64,000 nucleotides of DNA from Streptomyces profundus. Its GTDB lineage: Bacteria > Actinomycetota > Actinomycetes > Streptomycetales > Streptomycetaceae. Positions 18,289-26,242 of this stretch are shown here, one piece after another. Location: assembly GCF_020740535.1 (NCBI RefSeq), contig NZ_CP082362.1, positions 496,001-560,000 of the forward strand, given 5' to 3'. The translations under genes were made by a program, and so were the position numbers. The notes beneath the pieces were generated by a model. That model searched no databases, was not told the DNA's origin, and was given only the letters and a program-made list of their open reading frames with translations. Numbering within the stretch: position 1 is the stretch's first letter; the number at the start of each line of letters is the position of its first letter.

Positions 18289-19023
18289 TCAGCCCTGCTG
18301 AACCACCCGTGACCTGCGGTACAGCAACGTGCCGCCGAGCAGCAGACCGGCGCCGAGCGGCAGCGCGGCCACCAGCGCGAAGTTGCTGCCGGTCGCCGCC
18401 AGCTGGGTGCTCTCCTCGGTCGAGGCGGCCTCCTCGGCCGGCACCACCTCGGAGGTGTCGACCACAGGGTCGGTCTGCTCCACCGGCGTCTCGGGGCGCT
18501 CGCCCGGGGTCTTCGGCTCGTTCGGCTCCGGGTCGTTGGGGTTCGGCCCAGGCTGCTCGGGACCCGGCTCCTCGGGGCCCGGCTCCTCGGGCGTCGGCTC
18601 GGTCGGCACGGGGAGTTCGCCGTTGGCACATCCGTTGCCGGAGGCCGAGTTGCCGAGACCCACGACCGACGCGCTGTTCCCGCAGGCGTTCACCGGTACG
18701 TCGATGGGCAGTTGCACCTGGTTGCCGGAGACGAAGCCCGGGGAGTGGCTCGCAGAGCCGCTGGCCTCCGCACCCCCACCGCCCGAGTTGACGCAGGTGT
18801 TGCCGAACGCCGGGTTGAGCAGACCCACCACGTTGACGGTGTTGCCACACACGTTGACGGGCACATGGATCGGCGCCTGAACGCTGTTCCCGGACACCAC
18901 GCCGGGTGAGTTGGCGGCTCCACCCTCCGCCTCGGAGTCGGCCCAGGCCGCTCCACCGGAGGCCGCCAGCACGCCGCTGGCGGCGAATACGGTGAGCAGG
19001 CCGTTACGCGTGACCTGTCGCAT
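18289..19023 (-). CDS. chpC: Long chaplin with two chaplin domains and sortase signal
   Basis: 244-residue cell-wall-anchored chaplin. The signal peptide covers about residues 1-28 (ending AAWA). Chaplin domain 1 covers about 38-75 (GNSVQAPIHVPVNVCGNTVNVVGLLNPAFGNTC) and domain 2 about 84-122, each with two cysteines. A Pro/Glu-rich spacer follows, then the sorting signal LAATG, a hydrophobic segment and an RRSR tail, typical substrates of sortase E. Chaplins coat aerial hyphae and lower surface tension for sporulation. Domain 2 has diverged (GLGNSASGNGC instead of GLLNPxFGNxC). Named chpC by position next to a ChpH-like gene; ATG 19023 follows a good signal peptide. Confidence 0.92.
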   Translation of the reverse strand: MRQVTRNGLLTVFAASGVLAASGGAAWADSEAEGGAANSPGVVSGNSVQAPIHVPVNVCGNTVNVVGLLNPAFGNTCVNSGGGGAEASGSASHSPGFVSGNQVQLPIDVPVNACGNSASVVGLGNSASGNGCANGELPVPTEPTPEEPGPEEPGPEQPGPNPNDPEPNEPKTPGERPETPVEQTDPVVDTSEVVPAEEAASTEESTQLAATGSNFALVAALPLGAGLLLGGTLLYRRSRVVQQG

Positions 19024-19099
19024 GGTTGTTTCCCTGCCTTGCGTTGGGATGGGTCGCGGGGTGGGGGGTGAGGGCACCCGCGCCCGACGTAGAGCCCTG

Positions 19100-19137
19100 A
19101 GCGGTCCCGGAGCGTGCGCGCACGCTCCGGGACCGCT
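19100..19137. terminator. Hairpin between the two chaplin genes
   Basis: A perfect 17-bp stem, AGCGGTCCCGGAGCGTG with its complement at 19121-19137, around a CGCG loop, just after the short chaplin stop and before the long chaplin start on the minus strand. It probably ends the chpH transcript so that the two chaplins are separately transcribed. Confidence 0.8.
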
Positions 19138-19171
19138 GGCCCAAGCCCTCATGGAGATGGGGGAATTGGCT

Positions 19172-19405
19172 CTAGTTGTTGATGCAGACGTTGCCGAACG
19201 TCGGGTTCAGCAGGCCGATCACGCTCACGGTGTTGCCACACACGTTGATCGGGACGTGGATCGGCACCTGAATGGTGTTCCCCGAGATCACACCGGGCGA
19301 CTTGGCGGCAGCGCCGACGGCGCCGGAGTCCGCGACGGCGAGCCCGGCACCGGCCAGCGCCAGGCCGCTGGCGGCAGCCGCAGTGGCGACGACCTTCTTG
19401 ATCAT
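19172..19405 (-). CDS. chpH: Short chaplin
   Basis: 77-residue secreted chaplin. Signal peptide about residues 1-25 (MIKKVVATAAAASGLALAGAGLAVA), then one chaplin domain of about 52 residues with GNTIQVPIHVPINVCGNTVSVIGLLNPTFGNVC and the conserved cysteine pair. Short chaplins self-assemble into amyloid-like fibrils on hyphae and spores and are held by long chaplins such as the neighbour. Start ATG 19405 is set by a GAGGAGG ribosome site and the signal peptide; the upstream open extension is not credible. The name ChpH follows the recalled chpC-chpH order in S. coelicolor. Confidence 0.93.
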   Translation of the reverse strand: MIKKVVATAAAASGLALAGAGLAVADSGAVGAAAKSPGVISGNTIQVPIHVPINVCGNTVSVIGLLNPTFGNVCINN

Positions 19406-19634
19406 TAATTCCTCCTCATGGACAACGCGGGTCCCAGCCGGGGACCGCATGTGTTGCAACGAGAAGGCCAAAACAAGGGCACGAAACCTCGCGATCATTC
19501 ACCTAACCTGGGGAATTCCGCACGCCCGACCGATTATTGAGGGGCCGGCGATGGGCCGGACGTGCGGCAGGCGGTCGGCAGCGCTCCCGGCAGGGCTCTC
19601 CGCACCGCTCCCGGCAGCGCTCTCAGCAGCGCTC

Positions 19635-20972
19635 TCAGCACTGATCGATGAAGCGGTCGAGCACCCGCACGCCGAACTGGAGGCCGTCAACGGGCACCCG
19701 TTCGTCCACCCCGTGGAACATGCCGGCGAAGTCCAGCTCCGGCGGCAGCTTCAGCGGGGCGAACCCGAAGCCCCTGATGCCCAGGTCGTCGAAGGACTTG
19801 GCGTCCGTACCGCCGGAGAGCATGTACGGCACGGCGCGCGCCGCCGGGTCCTCGGCGACCAGCGCCGACTGCATGGCCTCGACCAGCTGGCCGTCGAAGC
19901 TCGTCTCCAGGGCCTTGTCGCTGTGGATGTCCTCCCGGCGCACCCGGGGCCCGAGCACGCGGTCCAGATCGGCCAGGAACTCGTCCTCGAAGCCCGGCAG
20001 AAAACGACCGTCCACGGCGGCGGTGGCCTGTCCGGGGATGACGTTCACCTTGTAGCCGGCGTCGAGTTGGGTGGGCGCCGCGGTGTTCTGGAGGGTGGCG
20101 CCGATGATCTTGGCGATGCCGCCGAGCTTGGCGAGGGTCTCCTCCATGTTCTCCGGGTCGAGCGGGGTGCCCAGCGCGTCCGACAGCTCGTCCAGGAAGG
20201 AACGCACCGTCTTGGTCACCCGCACGGGGAACGTGTGCCGGCCCAGCCGGGCGACCGCCTCGCACAGCTCGGTGATGGCGTTGTCGTTGTTGGTCATCGA
20301 ACCGTGGCCGGCGGTGCCGTCCACGGTGAGGCGCATCCAGTGCATGCCCTTCTGCGCGGTCTCGATCAGGTAGAGCCGCAGGTTCTCGTTGACGGTGAAC
20401 GAGAACCCGCCGACCTCGCTGATCGCCTCGGTGACGCCCTCGAACAGGTCGCGGTGGTTGTCGACGAGGTAGCGGGCCCCGTGGATGCCACCGGCCTCCT
20501 CGTCGGCCAGGAAGGCCAGCACGATGTCGCGGGGCGGCTTCCGGCCGGTGCGCAGCCGCTCGCGCACCACGGCCAGCGTCATGGCGTCCATGTCCTTCAT
20601 GTCCACGGCGCCCCGGCCCCAGACGCAGCCGTCGGCGATCTCGCCGGAGAACGGATGGTGCGTCCAGTCCTCGGCGTTGGCCGGGACCACGTCGGTGTGA
20701 CCGTGGATCAGCAGCGCGGGACGGGACGGGTCCTCGCCGGCGATCCTCGCCACGGTGGAGGCCCGGCCCGGCTGCGACTCGAAGATTTGCGGTTCGAGGC
20801 CCACCTCGGCCAGCTTCTCCGCCACGTACTCGGCGGCGACGCGCTCGCCCGGGCCCGAGTGGTCCCCGTAGTTGCTGGTGTCGATGCGGATCAGGTCGCG
20901 GCAAAGGTCCACGACCTCCTCCTCCGCGTTGCCACGGATACCGCCGTCCCTGTCGGGGCTGGTCTCACTCAC
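19635..20972 (-). CDS. M20 family metallopeptidase (ArgE/DapE/CPG2 type)
   Basis: 445-residue zinc peptidase. Metal ligands and catalytic residues appear in LLIHGHTDVVPAN (about 80-92), GRGAVDMKDMDAM (about 108-120) and LAFLADEEAGG (about 140-150). It likely removes an N-acyl or C-terminal group from a small peptide or amino acid in the cytoplasm; substrate not predictable. The GTG start at 20972 has a GGAGGAGG site eight bases upstream. An in-frame extension to 21200 would run through the tRNA gene and is rejected. Confidence 0.93.
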   Translation of the reverse strand: MSETSPDRDGGIRGNAEEEVVDLCRDLIRIDTSNYGDHSGPGERVAAEYVAEKLAEVGLEPQIFESQPGRASTVARIAGEDPSRPALLIHGHTDVVPANAEDWTHHPFSGEIADGCVWGRGAVDMKDMDAMTLAVVRERLRTGRKPPRDIVLAFLADEEAGGIHGARYLVDNHRDLFEGVTEAISEVGGFSFTVNENLRLYLIETAQKGMHWMRLTVDGTAGHGSMTNNDNAITELCEAVARLGRHTFPVRVTKTVRSFLDELSDALGTPLDPENMEETLAKLGGIAKIIGATLQNTAAPTQLDAGYKVNVIPGQATAAVDGRFLPGFEDEFLADLDRVLGPRVRREDIHSDKALETSFDGQLVEAMQSALVAEDPAARAVPYMLSGGTDAKSFDDLGIRGFGFAPLKLPPELDFAGMFHGVDERVPVDGLQFGVRVLDRFIDQC

Positions 20973-21109
20973 GCTGCCTCCTCCTGCGATGCCTCCTCTC
21001 ATCCTCCCTCCCAGCCCCCGAGTTCCCCAAGGGCCGCCCCCGCCCACCCCGCCGACCTTTGCTATGGTTTCCCACGTCAGCGCGGCCATCGGCCGCGCGC
21101 ACACCTCTT

Positions 21110-21194
21110 GTCCGGGTGGCGGAATGGCAGACGCGCTAGCTTGAGGTGCTAGTGCCCTCTTATGGGCGTGGGGGTTCAAGTCCCCCCTCGGACA
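21110..21194 (+). tRNA. tRNA-Leu (anticodon GAG)
   Basis: Class II tRNA with a long variable arm. Acceptor strand GTCCGGG pairs with CTCGGAC at 21187-21193. The anticodon arm CTAGC/GCTAG encloses loop TTGAGGT with anticodon GAG, reading CUC leucine codons. The T arm contains GGGGGTTCAAGTCCCCC. The encoded CCA follows at 21195-21197. An integrase gene begins less than 100 bp downstream pointing toward it, so its 3' end is the probable attachment site. Confidence 0.95.
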
Positions 21195-21294
21195 CCACAT
21201 CAGACCTTGTCTGACCTGCGATTTCTCTCCGGCTAGGGGCTCTCAGAGGCCCCATATGAACAACCGCGTGAACAACGCGAGTGATCTTGTTCGC

Positions 21295-22566
21295 TCAGGC
21301 TGTGACCGTGGACAATCCGATCCGGTCCGCGCTGGCCCCGGCCAGTTTCTTCGCCGAGTCGGCGCGGCGCCGGCCGTAGGCCCGCATGGTGTAACCGGGG
21401 TTGTGGTGGCGGGCATTCGCCGCGACCTCGACAGGGTTCCCTCCGGCTTCGAGGTCATTGTTGATCTTGCTGGCGCGGGAGTCATGAAGCCGGAACCTCT
21501 CCGGCAGGCCGAGGCGCTTGCGGACCGTGCGCCAGCGGGCCGTCACCTTGTCGGGGTCCTGGGGGCCTCCCGCACGGATCCCAGCCCGCAGCCGCCAGCC
21601 ATCACGCGCGAAGACCAGGTCGTGGTCCGTCCACGCCTCCCCGAGGCGGGCGATCTCCCTCTCCTGCCGCTCCTTCTGGATCTTGAGGATATTCGTCAGG
21701 GACTGGTCGACATAGATGATCGGCTTGTCATCGCCGTCCTTGGTGAGCCGGCGCAGCCGGTAGCCCCGGCCCACCTCGACCACCACCCAGTCGAGCGCGA
21801 TGCTGCCCTCGTCCCAGTTGATGAGGGACCACTTCCACCCCAGGACCTCGCTGCGGCGGCACCCGGTGGCTATGTAGGCCGTCCACAGCGGGGCGTCCCG
21901 GAGGCAGTGGTGCCAGGCGTGGCACGTGCCGTTCCCACACGGGGTCCAGATGGCCTTGAGGAAAGCGCGGGTCTCGTCGTCGTTGAGGGTGGGGTAGTCG
22001 GGCTTGGCCGCCTTCATCTGCCGCACGGTGGGCGGGTGGGCGGTCGCGGCTGGGTTGGCCGGCAGCAGTTTCGGCACGACCGTACTGAAAGCCCCCGAGA
22101 TGATGTGGTGGATGTGCCGCACCGTCTTGTACCCCAGGGGCCTGCCCCCATTGGTGGGACAGGGCTGCGTCTCCAGCGCCCGGTACAGCTCGTCCAGCAT
22201 CTCGTCGGTCACTTCGCTGATCCTGACGTGCCCCAGGCGCGGCTTGATATGCAGGCGCACCTTGGGTTCGTATCCGGCCTTGGTTGTCGCCTCTCCCTGG
22301 TGGCCGGCGAGAAAGACGTCGAGCAACTGGCCGAGTGTCATGTTGGTGCGGGCGGCCAGCTTGCCCTCGTCCCGCTTGCCCAACCATTCCCGCAGGGCCT
22401 TTTCCGCAGCCGTCTTGTTCTTGAACTCGCGGCCGATCCAGTAACGGATCTTCCTCCCCTGCGCCTTGTCGAAGTGCAGGGGAGTTTGGATGCCCCAGGT
22501 GTTCGGGCGGCCCTTGCGCACGACCTCTACCGGGGTACTTCCCATGCCGTTGGCCTTCTTCGCCAC
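21295..22566 (-). CDS. int: Tyrosine site-specific integrase
   Basis: 423-residue phage-type integrase. The N-terminal part has the arm-binding and SAM-like core-binding domains (GKLAARTNMTLGQLLDVFLAGHQGEATTKAGYEPKVRLHIKPRLGHVRISEVTDE). Catalytic residues are visible: Arg in YIATGCRRSEVLGWKWS, His-x-x-Arg in RLHDSRASKI, and the final His...Tyr in ARHHNPGYTMRAYGR. It should integrate and excise the element at the adjacent tRNA-Leu. I chose GTG 22566 (VAKKANGMGS) after an AAAGGA site. It resembles integrases of Streptomyces integrative conjugative elements such as pSAM2. Confidence 0.93.
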   Translation of the reverse strand: MAKKANGMGSTPVEVVRKGRPNTWGIQTPLHFDKAQGRKIRYWIGREFKNKTAAEKALREWLGKRDEGKLAARTNMTLGQLLDVFLAGHQGEATTKAGYEPKVRLHIKPRLGHVRISEVTDEMLDELYRALETQPCPTNGGRPLGYKTVRHIHHIISGAFSTVVPKLLPANPAATAHPPTVRQMKAAKPDYPTLNDDETRAFLKAIWTPCGNGTCHAWHHCLRDAPLWTAYIATGCRRSEVLGWKWSLINWDEGSIALDWVVVEVGRGYRLRRLTKDGDDKPIIYVDQSLTNILKIQKERQEREIARLGEAWTDHDLVFARDGWRLRAGIRAGGPQDPDKVTARWRTVRKRLGLPERFRLHDSRASKINNDLEAGGNPVEVAANARHHNPGYTMRAYGRRRADSAKKLAGASADRIGLSTVTA

Positions 22567-22833
22567 GCACGGTCCTTTCTGTCTGAGGCGCCGAGATACG
22601 GCGCCGGAGGGCGCCTGGCAGACGTGATCGGGGCAACACTGCTCGGGGCAACTGCCATCAGTCAATGACCAATTGGCGACAGCACTGGAACCAAGCCCTC
22701 CGGGTGCGCCCCAGCGTCATCAGCAGAAGAGGACGAAGGGCTCGACGCCAAATCCGTACAGACGCTGCGAGGCCGAGCGCTCCCTAAAACGGGGAAGTGG
22801 CCTTCCGGGTCTCACTCCGTTGATACATCGTTG

Positions 22834-23007
22834 CTACCCAGGCTGCCGGTCGATCCACTGTTCCAGGTCAGTCGGGCGGCAACGCAGTTGATTACCGATG
22901 CGTTTGAAGGGGATACCCGCCACACGCCAGTTGGCGTAGACCCATCCTTTCGGCTTCCCCAGGTAATCCGCTACCTCATCAAGCGTGAGCATCGCACCGC
23001 GTGTCAC
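22834..23007 (-). CDS. xis: Excisionase-like small HTH protein
   Basis: 57-residue protein missed by length filters. From the internal Met it reads MLTLDEVADYLGKPKGWVYANWRVAGIPFKRIGNQLRCRPTDLEQWIDRQPG, a MerR/excisionase-type winged helix-turn-helix that ends in the ...W(I/L) motif. It should bind the att region and direct the integrase toward excision. GTG 23007 has a GGAGG site six bases upstream; ATG 22992 is an alternative start. It lies 267 bp upstream of int on the same strand, the usual xis-int order. Confidence 0.82.
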   Translation of the reverse strand: MTRGAMLTLDEVADYLGKPKGWVYANWRVAGIPFKRIGNQLRCRPTDLEQWIDRQPG

Positions 23008-23116
23008 CGTACGCCTCCGTCGAGAGCCACTGTTATCGATCTACAGCTTGTCTCTTCCGCGAGATTCGGCGCGACCAGCAATTCCGCGTAGCATCATTCC
23101 AACCCCAAGCACTCTG

Positions 23117-24121
23117 CTACAGCACGGCCCCCAGCACTGGATTCTGGCGGGGAGCGTGCCAGCGGAGTGTGCGCGCTTCCAAGCCACGGATCGGACTCAT
23201 AATCCGTCGGCCTGAGCTGAACCGAGTTTCGTAGAGTCCGCGATCTTGGAGGGCTTCTTCCTGGCTTCGCCAGTACGCCTGCTCGTATTCGTCGGGTGGG
23301 ACATAGTCGAGTGCGAAATGGAGCCGTTCACTGTTGTACCAGGTCACCCAGGCGAAGACGGCCCGCTCGACATGTGAGAAGTCTCGCCACGGGCCTTGAT
23401 GCTCGATCAGCTCGGCCTTGAACGTGCCGTTGAGGGCTTCAGCCATGGCGTTTGTCGTACGAATCCGCGACCGACCCGACCGACGCCGAGGCGCCCGCCT
23501 CGGCCAGACGCTCCGTGTACCGGATGGATACATACTGCGATCCGCGGTCCGAGTGATGAACCAGGCCCGCGTCCTTCTTGATCTTCTGCCGCCACAGCGC
23601 CATCTCCAGCGCGTCCAGCGGCAGGGCGGTCCGAATGTGTGTCGCGGCCTGCCAGCCCACAATCCGGTGGGAGTAGGCGTCCAGGACGAACGCCACGTAG
23701 ACCCAGCCGGACCAGGTCCGCACGTAGGTGAGGTCGGCCAGCCACAGCTGGTTCGGCCGGAAGGCGGTGAAGTCCCGGTCCACCAGGTCCGGAGGCCGGG
23801 GCGCCGACGGCTCGGCCACCGTAGTCCGGCGCCGTTGGCCACGGATGACGCCCTCGATCCCCAGCTCGCGCATCAACCGCTCCACCGTGCACCGGGCCAC
23901 CTCCATCCCACGGCGGCGAAGGCCCGGGTGACCCGCCGGACCCCGTACGTGCCGGCCGACTCGGCATGGATCTCGGTGATCAGGCGCATGAGCTGCTCAT
24001 CCCGCAGACGGCGGGCGGAACTCGGCCGCTTCCTCCGGGCGTAGTAAGCGGATTCTGACAGGTCCAGCACCCGGCATACGGGCCCGACCCCAAAGCCGAT
24101 CTTCTTCAGGTCCTCTATCAC
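23117..24121 (-). pseudogene. IS3 transposase OrfB, broken by two frameshifts
   Basis: DDE transposase B subunit reading in three pieces. The first (24121 to about 23920) gives MIEDLKKIGFGVGPVCRVLDLSESAYYARR. The second (about 23920 to 23460) gives MEVARCTVERLMRELGIEG ... WLADLTYV ... HHSDRGSQY. The third (from about 23457) gives NAMAEALNGTFKAELI. The three catalytic acids are thus split across frames. The first break looks like loss of one base near 23920 and the second like one extra A in GACAAACGCC near 23457; they compensate, so the outer pieces share a frame. The final frame runs past the IS end into flanking DNA to a stop at 23117. Confidence 0.85.
23160..23212 (+). other. Possible tRNA fragment (CAT anticodon arm) cut by an IS
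   Basis: Sequence CGGACTCATAATCCG at 23192-23206 can fold as an anticodon arm with a seven-base loop CTCATAA and anticodon CAT, as in elongator Met or Ile2 tRNAs. Upstream bases do not make a clean D arm, and the part where a T arm would lie is replaced by the IS3 end at 23213. It may be a truncated tRNA gene or tRNA-derived site carried by the element. Weak support. Confidence 0.3.
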
Positions 24122-24500
24122 CTGGTCGGCTTCGTCCGGGGACGGTCGAGCTCCTGCGCAAAAAGCGCACTCGCCGCTTTGAGAATGTCATTCGCCCGCC
24201 GCAACTCGGCCACTTCCCTGCGGAGTTGCTTCAGCTCCTCGCGTTCGGCAGTCGTGAGCCGATCATCGCGTTCCCCGACGTCCGCCTCGGCCTGGCGGAC
24301 CCAGCCCCGCAAGGCTTCTTTGTGAATCCCGAGATCCCTCGCGACATGCGCGATCGGCCGTCCAGTCGCCCGGACCTCACGGACCGCGCGCTCACGGAGC
24401 TCATCAGGATACTTACGCGGTGCTGGCACTGCTGTGGTTCTCCTTACGGCCCGGCATCATAGCCAGGCTTCAAGGACTCCACCAAACTCAGAGCAGCTCA
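23213..24500 (-). mobile_element. IS3 family insertion sequence (about 1.29 kb)
   Basis: Ends are defined by 27-bp imperfect inverted repeats at 23213-23239 and 24474-24500, both starting TGAGCTG and both ending GAGTCC, with 21 of 27 positions matching by eye. They enclose orfA and a frameshifted orfB on the minus strand. No direct target duplication is visible: flanks are GGCC on the left and CTTC on the right, so the element is old or was rearranged. Confidence 0.88.
24118..24429 (-). CDS. IS3 transposase OrfA
   Basis: 103-residue helix-turn-helix protein beginning MPAPRKYPDELRERAVREVRATGRPIAHVARDLGIHKEALRGWV, the OrfA of IS3 elements. A leucine-zipper-like coiled coil follows (EREELKQLRREVAELRRANDILKAAS). 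It overlaps orfB by 4 bp; in intact IS3 elements a programmed -1 frameshift fuses the two. It is intact here, but the element cannot move alone because orfB is broken. Confidence 0.92.
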   Translation of the reverse strand: MPAPRKYPDELRERAVREVRATGRPIAHVARDLGIHKEALRGWVRQAEADVGERDDRLTTAEREELKQLRREVAELRRANDILKAASALFAQELDRPRTKPTR

Positions 24501-24618
24501 CTTCCCCGGCCCGCGCCGGAATGGAGCGCGCGGTACAGGCCCCGGTCACCGTGAGGGGACACAGTACGGTCGGGGCCGCCCCCATCCGAGGTCCTGAGGG
24601 GCGAGTTCGGCTCGTCGA

Positions 24619-25947
24619 CTACTTGAGCTCCTTGCCAGGCAGAAGCAGGAAGTCGACAGCGCAGCTGATGCGGCTGTGGAGGTCGTTGAGGGTGTACCAG
24701 GAACTCGGGCTCAGCGACGAGAGGTCAGGCTGGTCCATCAAGCAGTACTGGACGCGGCGGTGATGGGCGCCGAGTCCCTGGAAGATCAACGGCACCAGTT
24801 TGACCATGCGGACATCCGTCGCCCCTGCGGTGATGAACCACCCATCCTGAATGGGGAAGAAGCGGTCGAAGGCTTCGAGCGCCGTCGGGATCTCGTCGAC
24901 CGGGATGCCGGAGTACTTCGACATCCACTCGAACTCCTGCTCCTCTCGGTCTTCGAGGTAGAACCCTCCCCATCCCCACAGAAACTGCTGCCAGAAGGTC
25001 GCGTAGCGCCGGAAGTTGGGTTGCTTCCGCAACCATTTCATGCCCGAGTGGAAGCTCGAAGGGAGGGCGTGGTACGTCAGCCCTTGGAATATGAAAACCT
25101 TTCGATCCTCCGACATGCTGAACTCCGGCGCGCCGTGAGGGTGTGCGAGCGCGTAGTCGACGGCGGCCTTCAGGATGGCCAGGCGGGCGCGATGCTCGAG
25201 GTAGATGCATGCCTGGAGTTCCGGATGTTTCCCCTTGAGCATTGCCTTGTAGCTCGGGCTGTCAGCGGGCGCCGACTGCGGGTCGAACGTGCCCCCATCG
25301 AGTTCGTGCGCGTAGCCGCGAGTCAGCTGAGGATGCTCCTGGTACGCCTCGTACAGCATCGCCACAGACTCTTCGGGAGCCCGCGAGAGGAAGGTGCCGT
25401 TGTTGATCTGGCGATGGTAGGTCTTCGCCGCCTTGGCGCCCTCCTCGCCCTTCTTCGCCCGCCCATGGATGAGATTGACGAACCTACGCTCGACACCATA
25501 CGAGAACCGCCAGAGGCCGATGAGTTGCGGCTCTACGAAGGTGCCGAAGCCCTTTTCGGAGAAGCACTCTGGAGCGGCTTGGAAGTCGTCGAAGCAGACG
25601 ACCTCCAGGCCCAGCGGGGTCATCCGGGTGGGAGCAGTCGTACGGTCGTCCCAACGGGTATGGAAGAAGGCACCGTGCTGGATCTTCAGGTACTGCATCC
25701 AGCCGACGACCTTGAAGAGATCGGTGTACCCCCACTTGCCACCTTTGACCTCGATGAGCCGTCGTGAGGCTTGCTCGCCTGCGTAGTCAGTGGTGACGAT
25801 GTCGAGTTCGAGGAGGTCCGCAGGGTCGGACTCCACGATCTGCTTCTCCACGAAGTGGCCCGATGCCTGAAACAACGCGGCGATGTAGTCCTCAAGCTCC
25901 TCGCCGGCCCCGGGGATGTCCGGCAGCTTCACGACCCTCTTGCTCAT
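24619..25947 (-). CDS. PD-(D/E)XK nuclease-domain protein, unknown
   Basis: 442-residue protein. The first 90 residues form a restriction-endonuclease-like (Mrr/Holliday-resolvase type) site: Glu19, Asp49 in LELDIVTTD, and Glu66-x-Lys68 in RRLIEVKGGKWG, followed by VVGWMQYL as in such folds. The rest (KGFGTFVEPQLIGLWRFSYGVERRF ... WLRKQPNFRRYATFWQQFLWGWGGFYL) matches nothing I know. Likely cytoplasmic DNA-acting protein, possibly phage or plasmid defence. ATG 25947 follows GAGGG with good spacing. It is divergent from the AlbA-like gene with a 295-bp shared promoter region. Confidence 0.65.
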   Translation of the reverse strand: MSKRVVKLPDIPGAGEELEDYIAALFQASGHFVEKQIVESDPADLLELDIVTTDYAGEQASRRLIEVKGGKWGYTDLFKVVGWMQYLKIQHGAFFHTRWDDRTTAPTRMTPLGLEVVCFDDFQAAPECFSEKGFGTFVEPQLIGLWRFSYGVERRFVNLIHGRAKKGEEGAKAAKTYHRQINNGTFLSRAPEESVAMLYEAYQEHPQLTRGYAHELDGGTFDPQSAPADSPSYKAMLKGKHPELQACIYLEHRARLAILKAAVDYALAHPHGAPEFSMSEDRKVFIFQGLTYHALPSSFHSGMKWLRKQPNFRRYATFWQQFLWGWGGFYLEDREEQEFEWMSKYSGIPVDEIPTALEAFDRFFPIQDGWFITAGATDVRMVKLVPLIFQGLGAHHRRVQYCLMDQPDLSSLSPSSWYTLNDLHSRISCAVDFLLLPGKELK

Positions 25948-26242
25948 CAACCACCCTCTCTGTGCCGCGCGAATATACCGGCGCGACAACAGAGCGGCTA
26001 CGCGTTTCCAGAACGCTGCCTATCGCTGCGCTAGAGCCCCGGTGCAGTCACCACGCCGAAGCTGACGGCGGCTGCCAGCGAGCGAGCGGCGGACAGGCCG
26101 CGGACGGCGAAACCCCGAGACCGCCGGGTGAGCGGACCTCTACGATCTTCAGACGATCCATGCGACTGGTCTACCCGGCTGGCGAGCTGGCCTGTCGGTG
26201 TGGTCCCGCATGCTTGGAGTTCACCTGGCACGAAGGACAACC

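Noticed and set aside
20973..21200. N-terminal extension of the M20 peptidase across the tRNA
   Set aside because: It would translate the tRNA gene; GTG 20972 has a strong ribosome site.
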